Below, piece after piece: positions 44,018 through 51,704 of a stretch of DNA of 64,000 nt. Origin of the DNA: CAVPPA01 sp963841325. Lineage in GTDB: Bacteria; Patescibacteriota; Saccharimonadia; Saccharimonadales; UBA4665. The stretch's first letter is position 1. Every line of letters begins with the position of its first letter. Under the pieces are notes generated by a model. The model did no database searches. It had not been told where the DNA came from and saw only the letters and a list, made by a program, of their open reading frames with translations. Both the position numbers and the translations under genes were made by a program. The stretch spans positions 71,293 through 135,292 of the forward strand of contig CAWJBZ010000007.1 in assembly GCA_963841325.1 (NCBI GenBank), given 5' to 3'.

Positions 44018-45541
44018 CTAGGCATACCCGGGGAAAAAGTCAGTCTTAATATTACTGTGATGTATGCCCAGCTGGTTGAGAGCCTCTCGCATAGCTCCAA
44101 CCAGATGATGAGTACCTGATATATAAAAGATCCGTTCTTGATAGTCAGGAATTGTTTGCCGTATCATTTCTGCGTTGATATGGCCGGCGACGGTATTTGG
44201 ATCCTTAATAACAGCTCCTGGTGCAGACACGACATAGGTAGTATTTAGTCCTATCGCTTGCTTTGCCGCTTTAAATATATCCTTATAAGCAAAATCCGAT
44301 ACAGTTTTAGCTGAATACAGTAAACTGATTACCCGGGGTTGTTTGTGATCGATCAGGTATTTAATCATACTTCGGAATGGGGTTATACCGATACCCCCGG
44401 CGATAAAGACCAGTTTCTTGGTTGTGTCATAAGGCATCACAAAGTCGCCTGCAAGTTGTGCTGCGACTAGTGGTGTTTTGCTATCGATATCTACCATTGC
44501 TGATTTATAACTACTGCCGTTTTCATAGAATTTTACGCCTAGCTTTAGATATGGCTCAGTGGGTGAAGAAGCTAGAGTGAAATAGCGCCTTGTGCCACGA
44601 GAATCGGTATTGGCATGCGGCAAAGTCCATTCCATATATTGACCAGGTAAATAAGCAAAATTGCCATTGGGCATAAAGGTAAACTCCAGCGTGTCGGTGG
44701 CAATCTTGAATTTTTCTTTCAGTGTCGGAAATAGTTTGGTTTTAGGGCTTACTAGGTAAGCAAAAAGATTACCTATCACTAATGCTACTTCTGGTGTGGT
44801 GTAGTAATTGAACAGATGAACTTGTGGTGCGATCAGCACCCCGATAAGTATGGCATAGAATAGTTGCTTATCTCGGGTTGCTGGTGAAGTATACGGCTCA
44901 GTCAGCATTACAAAACCTAAGAAGAAGATTGATGAACTCAGGATCATGTTCTGTAGACCGCTGATAATATTAGTATTACCAATTGCCGAAAACAGGGCAG
45001 TCGCCAACGATGTGGCAATTAGAAAAGTCACTACCATATATTCGCGTCGTATCTTACGACTGATCAGTACGCCGCCAACCAACACGAACGGCAATAGTAC
45101 AGCCGTACCGACCCACCAGCTAGCCTCTTGTCGAGGTCCTAAGGCTGTCAAAACAATGGCAACTGCAGCTGGGTTGAAGATGTGCTGGCGGTGAATCGTC
45201 AGGATATATTTTGAGGCTATGGCCAGTCCCGCGGCTGCCAATATAAACATAAAACCAGTTCCGTTCAAAGTCGGCGAAATAATTAATGACAGAATCAAAC
45301 CAGTCAATATAGATGATTCGGGATTAACGGGTGCATTAAATATATATGCAAATGCTTTATTTATAATCCAGCATGCCATAACTAATGAGACGGCCGAGAC
45401 TACAATATCTAAAGGATTGTAGTGTAAGTCGCCAACCATACTTAAGCCAATAGCCGCCGCTAATAAACCAATTAAGTAATAAAGCAGCAAACGGTACATG
45501 GTGATACCGTCAACCAGAGAATCGATTGGGCTAATTATCAT
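44018..45541 (-). CDS. RnfD/NqrB-like membrane domain fused to FNR-type reductase
   Basis: 507 residues from Met at 45541. The N-terminal about 255 residues hold eight to nine membrane helices with PESSILTGLILSLIISP, HIFNPAAVAIVLTALG and VMLTEPYTSP, close to RnfD/NqrB. The C-terminal about 245 residues are a flavin reductase: RRYFTLASSP binds FAD and FIAGGIGITPFRSMI the NAD(P) side, ending TDFFPGYA. Such a fusion could carry electrons from NAD(P)H across the membrane. The start overlaps the ApbE stop by 11 bases. The C-terminal half is paralogous to the gene at 23859. The annotated longer start overlaps ApbE further and is less likely. Confidence 0.75.
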   Translation of the reverse strand: MIISPIDSLVDGITMYRLLLYYLIGLLAAAIGLSMVGDLHYNPLDIVVSAVSLVMACWIINKAFAYIFNAPVNPESSILTGLILSLIISPTLNGTGFMFILAAAGLAIASKYILTIHRQHIFNPAAVAIVLTALGPRQEASWWVGTAVLLPFVLVGGVLISRKIRREYMVVTFLIATSLATALFSAIGNTNIISGLQNMILSSSIFFLGFVMLTEPYTSPATRDKQLFYAILIGVLIAPQVHLFNYYTTPEVALVIGNLFAYLVSPKTKLFPTLKEKFKIATDTLEFTFMPNGNFAYLPGQYMEWTLPHANTDSRGTRRYFTLASSPTEPYLKLGVKFYENGSSYKSAMVDIDSKTPLVAAQLAGDFVMPYDTTKKLVFIAGGIGITPFRSMIKYLIDHKQPRVISLLYSAKTVSDFAYKDIFKAAKQAIGLNTTYVVSAPGAVIKDPNTVAGHINAEMIRQTIPDYQERIFYISGTHHLVGAMREALNQLGIHHSNIKTDFFPGYA

Positions 45542-46274
45542 TGACCACATAATCGTCAAATCCGGTTGTGTAGGTCGCTATTTGCCGGTCATCAACCATG
45601 TAAGCTTCAAATTCACTTAAGGTTTCAATAAATTTAATGCCTTCTGATCCCATTGCAAAGGCAGCTGTGGCGAAGCGATCTGCCTCATAAATATCTGGAC
45701 CGATAACCGTCAGACTTTTAACAAAACCGGTATCTTGGTGCTGATTGTGCGGATTGTAGACATGCTCACCGCGGATATAGGTACCAGACGTGGCAACACC
45801 TCTATTGGAAATGTTGACGATTTTAATAATCTCTTGAATATTAAACGGGTTTCTAATACCAACCGCCCAGGGTTCACGTTCGGCATTATAGCCGTTTGCT
45901 TGTATGTCTCCTCCTGCCTCAATATAGAAATCTTGAAAACCAAGCCTACTAAGTAATTCGGCAGCGCCGTTAATAGCCCAGCCTTTAACGAGCCCCGAGG
46001 GGTCAAGTTTACCGTTATGATTAATATCAAAATAGCCATTTGTCTGTCTCTTAGTTTCTTCACAGAGTTGGAGAACCGTCTTCATCTCGGCCGTCCATTC
46101 GCTAACCGGTAGACCATCATTAATTCTAGATAATTCACTATCCTTCTTATATGGGCTATACTTTTGATCGACCCATCCAAAATAGTCAAAAACCTTTTCA
46201 ATTGCACTGCCTGAATTGGGTCTAATGATCTCGACCGTCACTGGCATACCCATGGTTATTCTTGTTTTTTTCAC
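45531..46274 (-). CDS. apbE: FAD:protein FMN transferase (ApbE family)
   Basis: 247 residues from a GTG start. ApbE transfers FMN from FAD onto a Thr in partner proteins with Mg. ISNRGVATSGTYIRGEHVYNPH, YIEAGGDIQANG and DRFATAAFAMGSEG match. It lacks the lipoprotein or signal peptide of usual ApbE proteins and is short, so it would be cytosolic unless secreted otherwise. The likely substrate is the FMN-binding protein encoded 5 bases upstream. Operon with the reductase that follows. Confidence 0.86.
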   Translation of the reverse strand: MKKTRITMGMPVTVEIIRPNSGSAIEKVFDYFGWVDQKYSPYKKDSELSRINDGLPVSEWTAEMKTVLQLCEETKRQTNGYFDINHNGKLDPSGLVKGWAINGAAELLSRLGFQDFYIEAGGDIQANGYNAEREPWAVGIRNPFNIQEIIKIVNISNRGVATSGTYIRGEHVYNPHNQHQDTGFVKSLTVIGPDIYEADRFATAAFAMGSEGIKFIETLSEFEAYMVDDRQIATYTTGFDDYVVNDN

Positions 46275-46279
46275 TAAAG

Positions 46280-46765
46280 CTAGGCCTGCGATAATGCTGA
46301 TTGTAATGATTGCTGAAATGCTTGCGATGTAAATGTTGCTCCGGAAATTATTTGGACATTGGCACTTTGAGCTTTGACAGCCTCTTGTTGTAAATAAGGT
46401 ATTACCTGTTGGTTAATTATCACCGATGTGTTATGCGTATCCGGGTATTGTAAAAATTTGACATCCGTTATTTTACCACCTGAAATTGTGGCAGAAACTT
46501 GGACGTTGCCATAATAAGCGTTAACCGTATTACCGGTGTACGTACCATCTTTGTACTGGCTTGATATCATGCTTGAAGTACTGCTATTTGTTGTGCCAGA
46601 ATTACCGTTACCCGGTCCAGAACCGCTTGATGTAGTCGTAGTGGCAGATGGATTATTGGTTGCCAAGGATGAGGGCTTACCAATTACCGGGCTTAAGTGA
46701 CGGATCCCGAGACTATAGATAATGAAGATCCCGAATATGGCGACCGCAATGACAAATTTTCTCAT
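46280..46765 (-). CDS. Membrane-anchored FMN-binding domain protein (RnfG/NqrC-like)
   Basis: 161 residues. An N-terminal anchor (about 4-21) precedes a Ser/Thr/Gly-rich linker to about 70. The FMN-binding domain (about 72-161) shows YKDGTYTGNTVNAYYGNVQ, then GKITDVKFLQYPDTHNTS, and near the end IISGATFTSQAFQQSL. The SGAT Thr (about residue 144) is the expected covalent FMN site made by ApbE. It leads the three-gene flavin operon. The anchor suggests an extracytoplasmic domain, which is at odds with a signal-less ApbE. Confidence 0.82.
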   Translation of the reverse strand: MRKFVIAVAIFGIFIIYSLGIRHLSPVIGKPSSLATNNPSATTTTSSGSGPGNGNSGTTNSSTSSMISSQYKDGTYTGNTVNAYYGNVQVSATISGGKITDVKFLQYPDTHNTSVIINQQVIPYLQQEAVKAQSANVQIISGATFTSQAFQQSLQSALSQA

Positions 46766-46868
46766 ATCGTGTTTACGCTTTCCGTTACTACATTTTGTAT
46801 AGTCTCAACTCTACCTTAAAGTTTACTGAGATTAATATGTTCAGAAACTCCTGAGAATAATTTTTTGA

Positions 46869-46874
46869 TATCAT
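46869..46874 (+). promoter_or_regulatory. -10 box of the S51 peptidase (leaderless)
   Basis: TATCAT, 6 bases before ATG 46881. Confidence 0.4.
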
Positions 46875-46880
46875 AACTTA

Positions 46881-47567
46881 ATGAACTTAGCGTTATTTGG
46901 TTCCGGTGAGTTTACCCCGGCCGTCAACAACATTGATAAATATTTAATTTCGAAATATAAACCGAAAAATATAGCAGTATTGCCAACTGCTGCAGGATTA
47001 GAAAGAGGTGTTACTAAATGGACCGATATGGCCAAGCAACATTATGCCAAACTAAATTTACCGGTCATATCCATCCCAATTTTCAATAAAGTTCAAGCCA
47101 ATGACCCTAAATTAACCGATCCATTAACTCAGGCGGACTGGATATTCTTTTCGGGCGGCAACCCAGGTTATCTACTAGCAACATTAAGAAACAGCAAGCT
47201 TTGGAAAATAGTATTAAAAAGATTGGATGACGGTGCATTGCTGGCTGGCAGTTCAGCCGGGGCAATGATTATGGGGAAATTCTTATTGGCGCCCTCTTTT
47301 AAAGCCCTATTTAATGACAACGAAGTATTTTGGCAGCGTGCTTTTGGATTAATTGACTACTCGGTGTTTCCACATTTTGATCATTTTAAAAAACAAAAAG
47401 ATTTTATGCGAAAGGTGATAGAACATATCCCGGATAAAGTAAGTTCGGCTTGGATGGGGATTGATGAAAATACGGCAATTGTTTTTAACAAACATGAATG
47501 TACGGTTCACGGTTTAGGTGGCGTAGAAATACATAACTCGACAGGCATTCAACGTTTAAAAGCTTAA
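46881..47567 (+). CDS. Peptidase S51 family protein (cyanophycinase/dipeptidase E-like)
   Basis: 228 residues. The nucleophile elbow is LLAGSSAGAMIMGKFL (catalytic Ser), with WIFFSGGNPGYLLATLR and FPHFDHFKKQKDF behind it. S51 members cleave Asp-X dipeptides or cyanophycin, and no cyanophycin synthetase is nearby. It converges on the response regulator gene and is separated by 14 bases. No signal peptide, so it is probably cytosolic. Confidence 0.82.
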   Translation: MNLALFGSGEFTPAVNNIDKYLISKYKPKNIAVLPTAAGLERGVTKWTDMAKQHYAKLNLPVISIPIFNKVQANDPKLTDPLTQADWIFFSGGNPGYLLATLRNSKLWKIVLKRLDDGALLAGSSAGAMIMGKFLLAPSFKALFNDNEVFWQRAFGLIDYSVFPHFDHFKKQKDFMRKVIEHIPDKVSSAWMGIDENTAIVFNKHECTVHGLGGVEIHNSTGIQRLKA

Positions 47568-47581
47568 GGTGATTATTTATA

Positions 47582-48037
47582 TTAATTGTTTTGGTGTAGG
47601 TCAATTGAATTATCTGATTGCGGTTCAGTAGTCGGGCTAGGTGTCTGTTCGGATGGTCGAAGTATATTGTTAACAATTTGATCAATCTGATCGTTTTCTA
47701 GATTAGCTTTAACGGAGTAACCTTCAATCCCTAACTCGCGTAAACCAGCCGGCGCATCAGCTTCATTTAGATTGGATATAATGTAGACCGGTATGTTCTT
47801 ACCCCAAGTACTAGATCGCATTCTGAGCAAGATTTGATCACCGGCAATATCAGGTACCATTAGATCTAGTAACACTAAATCGGGCAGTTCTTTTTGAATG
47901 AAATAAAGACCGGTTATGCCGTTATAAGCTATGAAACAGGTATATCTAATTAATTCCAGTCTGGTTTTGTAAATATCCGCCAGGCTGGTATTATCTTCGA
48001 CTATGACTATTCGTTTCGGAGGTGTTGAATCTTGCAT
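47582..48037 (-). CDS. Stand-alone response regulator receiver
   Basis: 151 residues. Receiver motifs are intact: acidic pair IVIVEDNTSL, phospho-Asp LVLLDLMVPDI, conserved Ser/Thr region VYIISNLNE and Lys in EGYSVKAN. No output domain follows, only a Pro/Thr/Ser-rich tail of about 30 residues. No histidine kinase is nearby, so the partner kinase is elsewhere. It may act by protein interaction, as in pilus or motility control, but that is a guess. Confidence 0.85.
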   Translation of the reverse strand: MQDSTPPKRIVIVEDNTSLADIYKTRLELIRYTCFIAYNGITGLYFIQKELPDLVLLDLMVPDIAGDQILLRMRSSTWGKNIPVYIISNLNEADAPAGLRELGIEGYSVKANLENDQIDQIVNNILRPSEQTPSPTTEPQSDNSIDLHQNN

Positions 48038-48176
48038 GCTTTAACTTTAACGCATTGTGTTGCTATTTGCCATAAATCAGGGTTATACCTAAATAGGTCT
48101 GGCTGATTAATCGGAGTGTCTGTGGTTTAATAGTCCTGTTCCCGGTCTAAAATATGCCATAATTTACACTTACTGT

Positions 48177-48182
48177 TAGAGT
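48177..48182 (+). promoter_or_regulatory. Extended -10 box of the DUF2156 gene (leaderless)
   Basis: TGT-TAGAGT, 6 bases before ATG 48189. Confidence 0.4.
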
Positions 48183-48188
48183 TATTGT

Positions 48189-49172
48189 ATGCAAGATAAG
48201 TCATCGGGCTCAGCGCGGGCTCGTAAGTTGCTGGAAATTTATAGAGGTGAGGTTGATGATTTTTTTAAGCTTTGGCCGCCAGACAAGTGCTATTTTTTTT
48301 CGAGTGATAATAAGGCCTTTATTTCGTACGGTGTCAATCACAACGTAGCCATCTGTATGGGCGATCCGGTTGGTTATCATTATTCCATCAATTTGTTGCT
48401 TGATGAATTCAAACAATATTGTTTAGACCATGGCTGGACATTGGCCTTTATCCAGTCTACTTTTAAAAACAAAGGCGTTTACAACGCCATCGGTTTGCGC
48501 AGTATTCTCATTGGTGCCGATGCGGTTATTGATCTCGACCGCTTTACCCAGACGACCATTCACAATAAGTACTTCCGGAACTTAGTAAATCGTTTTGAAA
48601 AAAATCAATTTAAGTTTGAGGTTTACTCACCACCGCACAGCCCAAAACTATTAAATGAACTCAGACTTATATCTAACAGCTGGCTTAAATTACCGCATCG
48701 AAAAGAATGGTCTTTTTTGACGGGACGATTCGATGTTGATTATTTACAACAGGTAGTCTTGTATGTCGTTCGTGACAGTCAAGGAAAAGCCCAGGCATTT
48801 GCCAATGATTTGCCGTCATTTAAACCAGGAATAGTCACTATCGATTTGATGCGTCACCGTGCTGATGCGCCAGCTAATAGTATGGACTTTTTATTTATTC
48901 GGCTGCTCCAAACTAAAGCCCAAGAAGGCTATAAGGGTTTTAACCTAGGATTATCACCGTTAGGCGGTAAGTTATTTGCAACCGGTCTGTCGGCTAGGTT
49001 ACTGATTTACGGTTATCAATTCAGTAATAGTTTTATCGGCTTTAGGGGACTCCATCAATTTAAGTCCAAATATAAACCGAAATGGGAACCCCGGTATGTC
49101 TGGTTTCAGGATGGCCGGCATCACTTGCTGCCTATTGGATTAGCAGTTTTGAGTCTGCTGAGGGGTTCTTAG
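48189..49172 (+). CDS. DUF2156 protein (MprF C-terminal, aminoacyl-phosphatidylglycerol synthase-like)
   Basis: 327 residues without membrane segments. It has two GNAT-like halves with DKCYFFSSDNKAFISYGVN, IQSTFKNKGVYNAIGLRSIL and later SMDFLFIRLLQTKAQEGYKG and FNLGLSPLGG, as in the cytosolic half of MprF/LysX-like proteins that move amino acids from tRNA to membrane lipids. The membrane flippase half is absent here. It may modify a lipid or a sugar; activity cannot be stated. It has its own promoter. Confidence 0.75.
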   Translation: MQDKSSGSARARKLLEIYRGEVDDFFKLWPPDKCYFFSSDNKAFISYGVNHNVAICMGDPVGYHYSINLLLDEFKQYCLDHGWTLAFIQSTFKNKGVYNAIGLRSILIGADAVIDLDRFTQTTIHNKYFRNLVNRFEKNQFKFEVYSPPHSPKLLNELRLISNSWLKLPHRKEWSFLTGRFDVDYLQQVVLYVVRDSQGKAQAFANDLPSFKPGIVTIDLMRHRADAPANSMDFLFIRLLQTKAQEGYKGFNLGLSPLGGKLFATGLSARLLIYGYQFSNSFIGFRGLHQFKSKYKPKWEPRYVWFQDGRHHLLPIGLAVLSLLRGS

Positions 49173-49237
49173 TTGCGCCAACCAATGCAATAGTGTTTAA
49201 GCTTGCTTTCTCGACACTCATCCAGCAATATTGTTTT

Positions 49238-49753
49238 ATGCCAAACTACGAGACCGGAGCGCCACTAGAAGAGTCATCCGATGACCTATTTGTCTTTCCC
49301 AATCTAAGACCTAATTTAGTAGATCCGATTACTCAAGTTACTTTCGACCATCTTGATCGATTAATTCATGATCTTAATCGGTCACTGGGAATTATTAGCC
49401 AAGCCGATCAAAATGACTTTTACAGCTGTAGCCCTGGTAACGAAGTTGAGCCAACCCTAAAAGTTCGCCGCTACGAAGGACCAGACGGGTTAGTCAGATT
49501 AGATCTGGTTTTCATTAATGACCAAGGTTCAACTGTCATCGGACTCCGAAACGATGCCGGAACGCCTAGTCACCGCCAACAAGTTGCCGGTGACTTAATT
49601 ATCGCCCGCAATAACGCTACAACTCTAAAGACAGTTGATGACTTATCACAAACTGACTTAGCGCCATTTGTAGCTAAATTGACCGATCGCACTCAACAAG
49701 GTGATTTTGTCAAACAAAAGAAGACGCATAATTACTATTTAAATAGAAACTAG
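49238..49753 (+). CDS. Hypothetical protein, 171 residues
   Basis: A longer frame from 49082 overlaps the previous gene and lacks conservation, so I use ATG 49238. A TTGCTT-N17-CAATAT signal lies directly upstream, giving a leaderless start. It begins MPNYETGAPLEESSDDLFV; FDHLDRLIHDLNRSLG is probably helical. Mostly soluble and acidic. I recognise no family. It lies 65 bases after the DUF2156 gene. Confidence 0.5.
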   Translation: MPNYETGAPLEESSDDLFVFPNLRPNLVDPITQVTFDHLDRLIHDLNRSLGIISQADQNDFYSCSPGNEVEPTLKVRRYEGPDGLVRLDLVFINDQGSTVIGLRNDAGTPSHRQQVAGDLIIARNNATTLKTVDDLSQTDLAPFVAKLTDRTQQGDFVKQKKTHNYYLNRN

Positions 49754-49885
49754 ACGGCTAGATCTCGCCTTCAAACAGCTATCGATGTTCATAGCTATTT
49801 GTATACCAGATATTGGCTTCTAACCTTTAGAATGTAGTATGCTAGTTTTAGCTTACGAAAGAGTTAATAAACAATCAGGATTGAA

Positions 49886-49906
49886 ATGACGTCGGTCAAC
49901 CGATAA
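49886..49906 (+). CDS. Possible six-codon leader peptide before the ABC exporter
   Basis: A tiny frame MTSVNR ends 7 bases before the ABC gene start and has CAGGA about 5 bases upstream. The ABC gene itself lacks an SD, so translational coupling is possible. This is weak evidence. Confidence 0.2.
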   Translation: MTSVNR

Positions 49907-49913
49907 CTTTAAG

Positions 49914-51704
49914 ATGTTTAAGTTATTCAAATATTTAAAACCGTACACTCTGGCGATTATCGCCATCTTTATCCTGACCATAGTCCAGGTTTTTACTTAT
50001 CTGCAATTACCCGACTATATGGCTAAAATAGTTAACCAGGGCATCGTACTGGGCAACAGTCACCTAATTTGGACAACCGGTCTTTTCATGGTCTTGGTGA
50101 CATTACTGGGTGGCGTTTGTGCAATAGGGGTCGGTTTTCTGTCAGCTAAAACATCCACCGGTTTTGCCACCGACTTGCGTCTCCGAGTATTTAAAAAAGT
50201 GGAGAGTTTTTCTAAGGCTGAGCTAGACAAATTCTCGACCGCCTCGCTGATTACCCGGTCCACTAATGATATCCAGCAGATTCAGTTCGTCATGATTCTG
50301 CTATTATCACTTGTGCTAATGGCCCCATTGATGGGTTTTGGGGCAATTATCAAAGCTTATGCCATGGCTCCGTCAATGTCCTGGATTATTGCCTTAGGGG
50401 TGGTATCGATTTTAGCGGTTGTCAGTGTTTTCTTTAGTGTCGGGTTACCGAAATACCAAATTATGCAGAAACTGATCGACCGGCTTAACTTAGTAACCCG
50501 GGAAAATTTAACCGGATTACGGGTTATTCGGGCTTTTAACCGCGAAACCTACGAGCAAAACAAATTCGAAAAAGCCAACCAGGATCTAACTTCCACCAAC
50601 TTATTTATTAACCGCTTAATGTCCGGCGTTCAGCCCTCGATGATGTTAATCTTTTATTTTACAGCCATCTTGATTATCTGGGTCGGCGCCCATTATGTCA
50701 GCACTAAGGGACTACAGATCGGCTCAATGATTGCCTTCATGCAATACGCCATTCAGGTGGTTACGTCCTTCCTAATGATCTCGTTTATTTTTATCTTTTT
50801 GCCGCGAGCAGCCGTTTGTGGCCAGCGTATTCAGCAGGTTTTAAGAACCGATCCAGCCATTCAGAACCCAGCCAGTCCGGCACAGCTAACCGATGCTGAA
50901 CGAGTAACCATTGACTTCCAGCATGTCTCTTTTGCCTATGGCGGAGCCGATGATAATGTTTTAACTGATATCTCTTTCCAAGCCCGCCCCGGTGAGACCA
51001 CCGCGATTGTTGGCAGCACCGGCAGTGGCAAGTCAACTTTAATTGATTTAATTTTACGGTTTTATGATCCAACCGTCGGGCAGATTTTAATTAACGGTCT
51101 AGACATCCGGGATCTGAACATGTCTGATTTGCGCAACCTGTTGGGTTTTGTCTCACAGCGTAGCGTCTTATTCTCTGGTACCGTTGAAAGCAATATCGCT
51201 TACGGACAACAAGGCCAGGTTTCGGAAGAGGCTATCCATCGGGCTGCCCGGATAGCCCAAGCCGATGGTTTTATCAGCAAACTGAAAGAACACTACCAAG
51301 CCCCAATTGCCCAAGAAGGGGCCAATGTCTCCGGCGGCCAAAAACAGCGCCTGGCCATCGCTCGGGCCTTAGTTAAAAAACCGCCGGTTTATCTGTTCGA
51401 TGACAGTTTTTCGTCGCTTGATTTCACTACCGATGCCGCTCTACGCCGAGCTCTGGAGCCGGAAACTAAAAATTCCACCGTGCTGATTGTGGCCCAACGG
51501 ATCAGCACTATTATGCATGCCCAAAAAATCATTGTATTAGATCAAGGCCAGATAGTCGGCGTCGGGACCCACAACCAACTAATGAAGAGCTGTCCGGTTT
51601 ATCGTGAGATTGCCGAGTCACAGCTGTCGACCGCTGAACTGTCCTCGGTTTCCGAAGAATTAAAGCGCCCTACCCGGGGAACAACTAAGGTAGAGCCGGC
51701 ATGA
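49914..51704 (+). CDS. ABC exporter, degenerate-NBD half (heterodimer partner 1)
   Basis: 596 residues: six membrane helices (about 1-300) and one nucleotide-binding domain. Walker A is GSTGSGKSTLIDL and the signature NVSGGQKQRLAIA. Walker B reads VYLFDDSFSSLD, with Asp in place of the catalytic Glu, and the H-loop is VAQRIST with Gln for His. This is the asymmetric pattern of heterodimeric exporters such as TM287/TM288 and BmrCD. It overlaps the next ABC gene by 4 bases. Substrate unknown; drugs or lipids are usual for the type. Confidence 0.9.
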   Translation: MFKLFKYLKPYTLAIIAIFILTIVQVFTYLQLPDYMAKIVNQGIVLGNSHLIWTTGLFMVLVTLLGGVCAIGVGFLSAKTSTGFATDLRLRVFKKVESFSKAELDKFSTASLITRSTNDIQQIQFVMILLLSLVLMAPLMGFGAIIKAYAMAPSMSWIIALGVVSILAVVSVFFSVGLPKYQIMQKLIDRLNLVTRENLTGLRVIRAFNRETYEQNKFEKANQDLTSTNLFINRLMSGVQPSMMLIFYFTAILIIWVGAHYVSTKGLQIGSMIAFMQYAIQVVTSFLMISFIFIFLPRAAVCGQRIQQVLRTDPAIQNPASPAQLTDAERVTIDFQHVSFAYGGADDNVLTDISFQARPGETTAIVGSTGSGKSTLIDLILRFYDPTVGQILINGLDIRDLNMSDLRNLLGFVSQRSVLFSGTVESNIAYGQQGQVSEEAIHRAARIAQADGFISKLKEHYQAPIAQEGANVSGGQKQRLAIARALVKKPPVYLFDDSFSSLDFTTDAALRRALEPETKNSTVLIVAQRISTIMHAQKIIVLDQGQIVGVGTHNQLMKSCPVYREIAESQLSTAELSSVSEELKRPTRGTTKVEPA

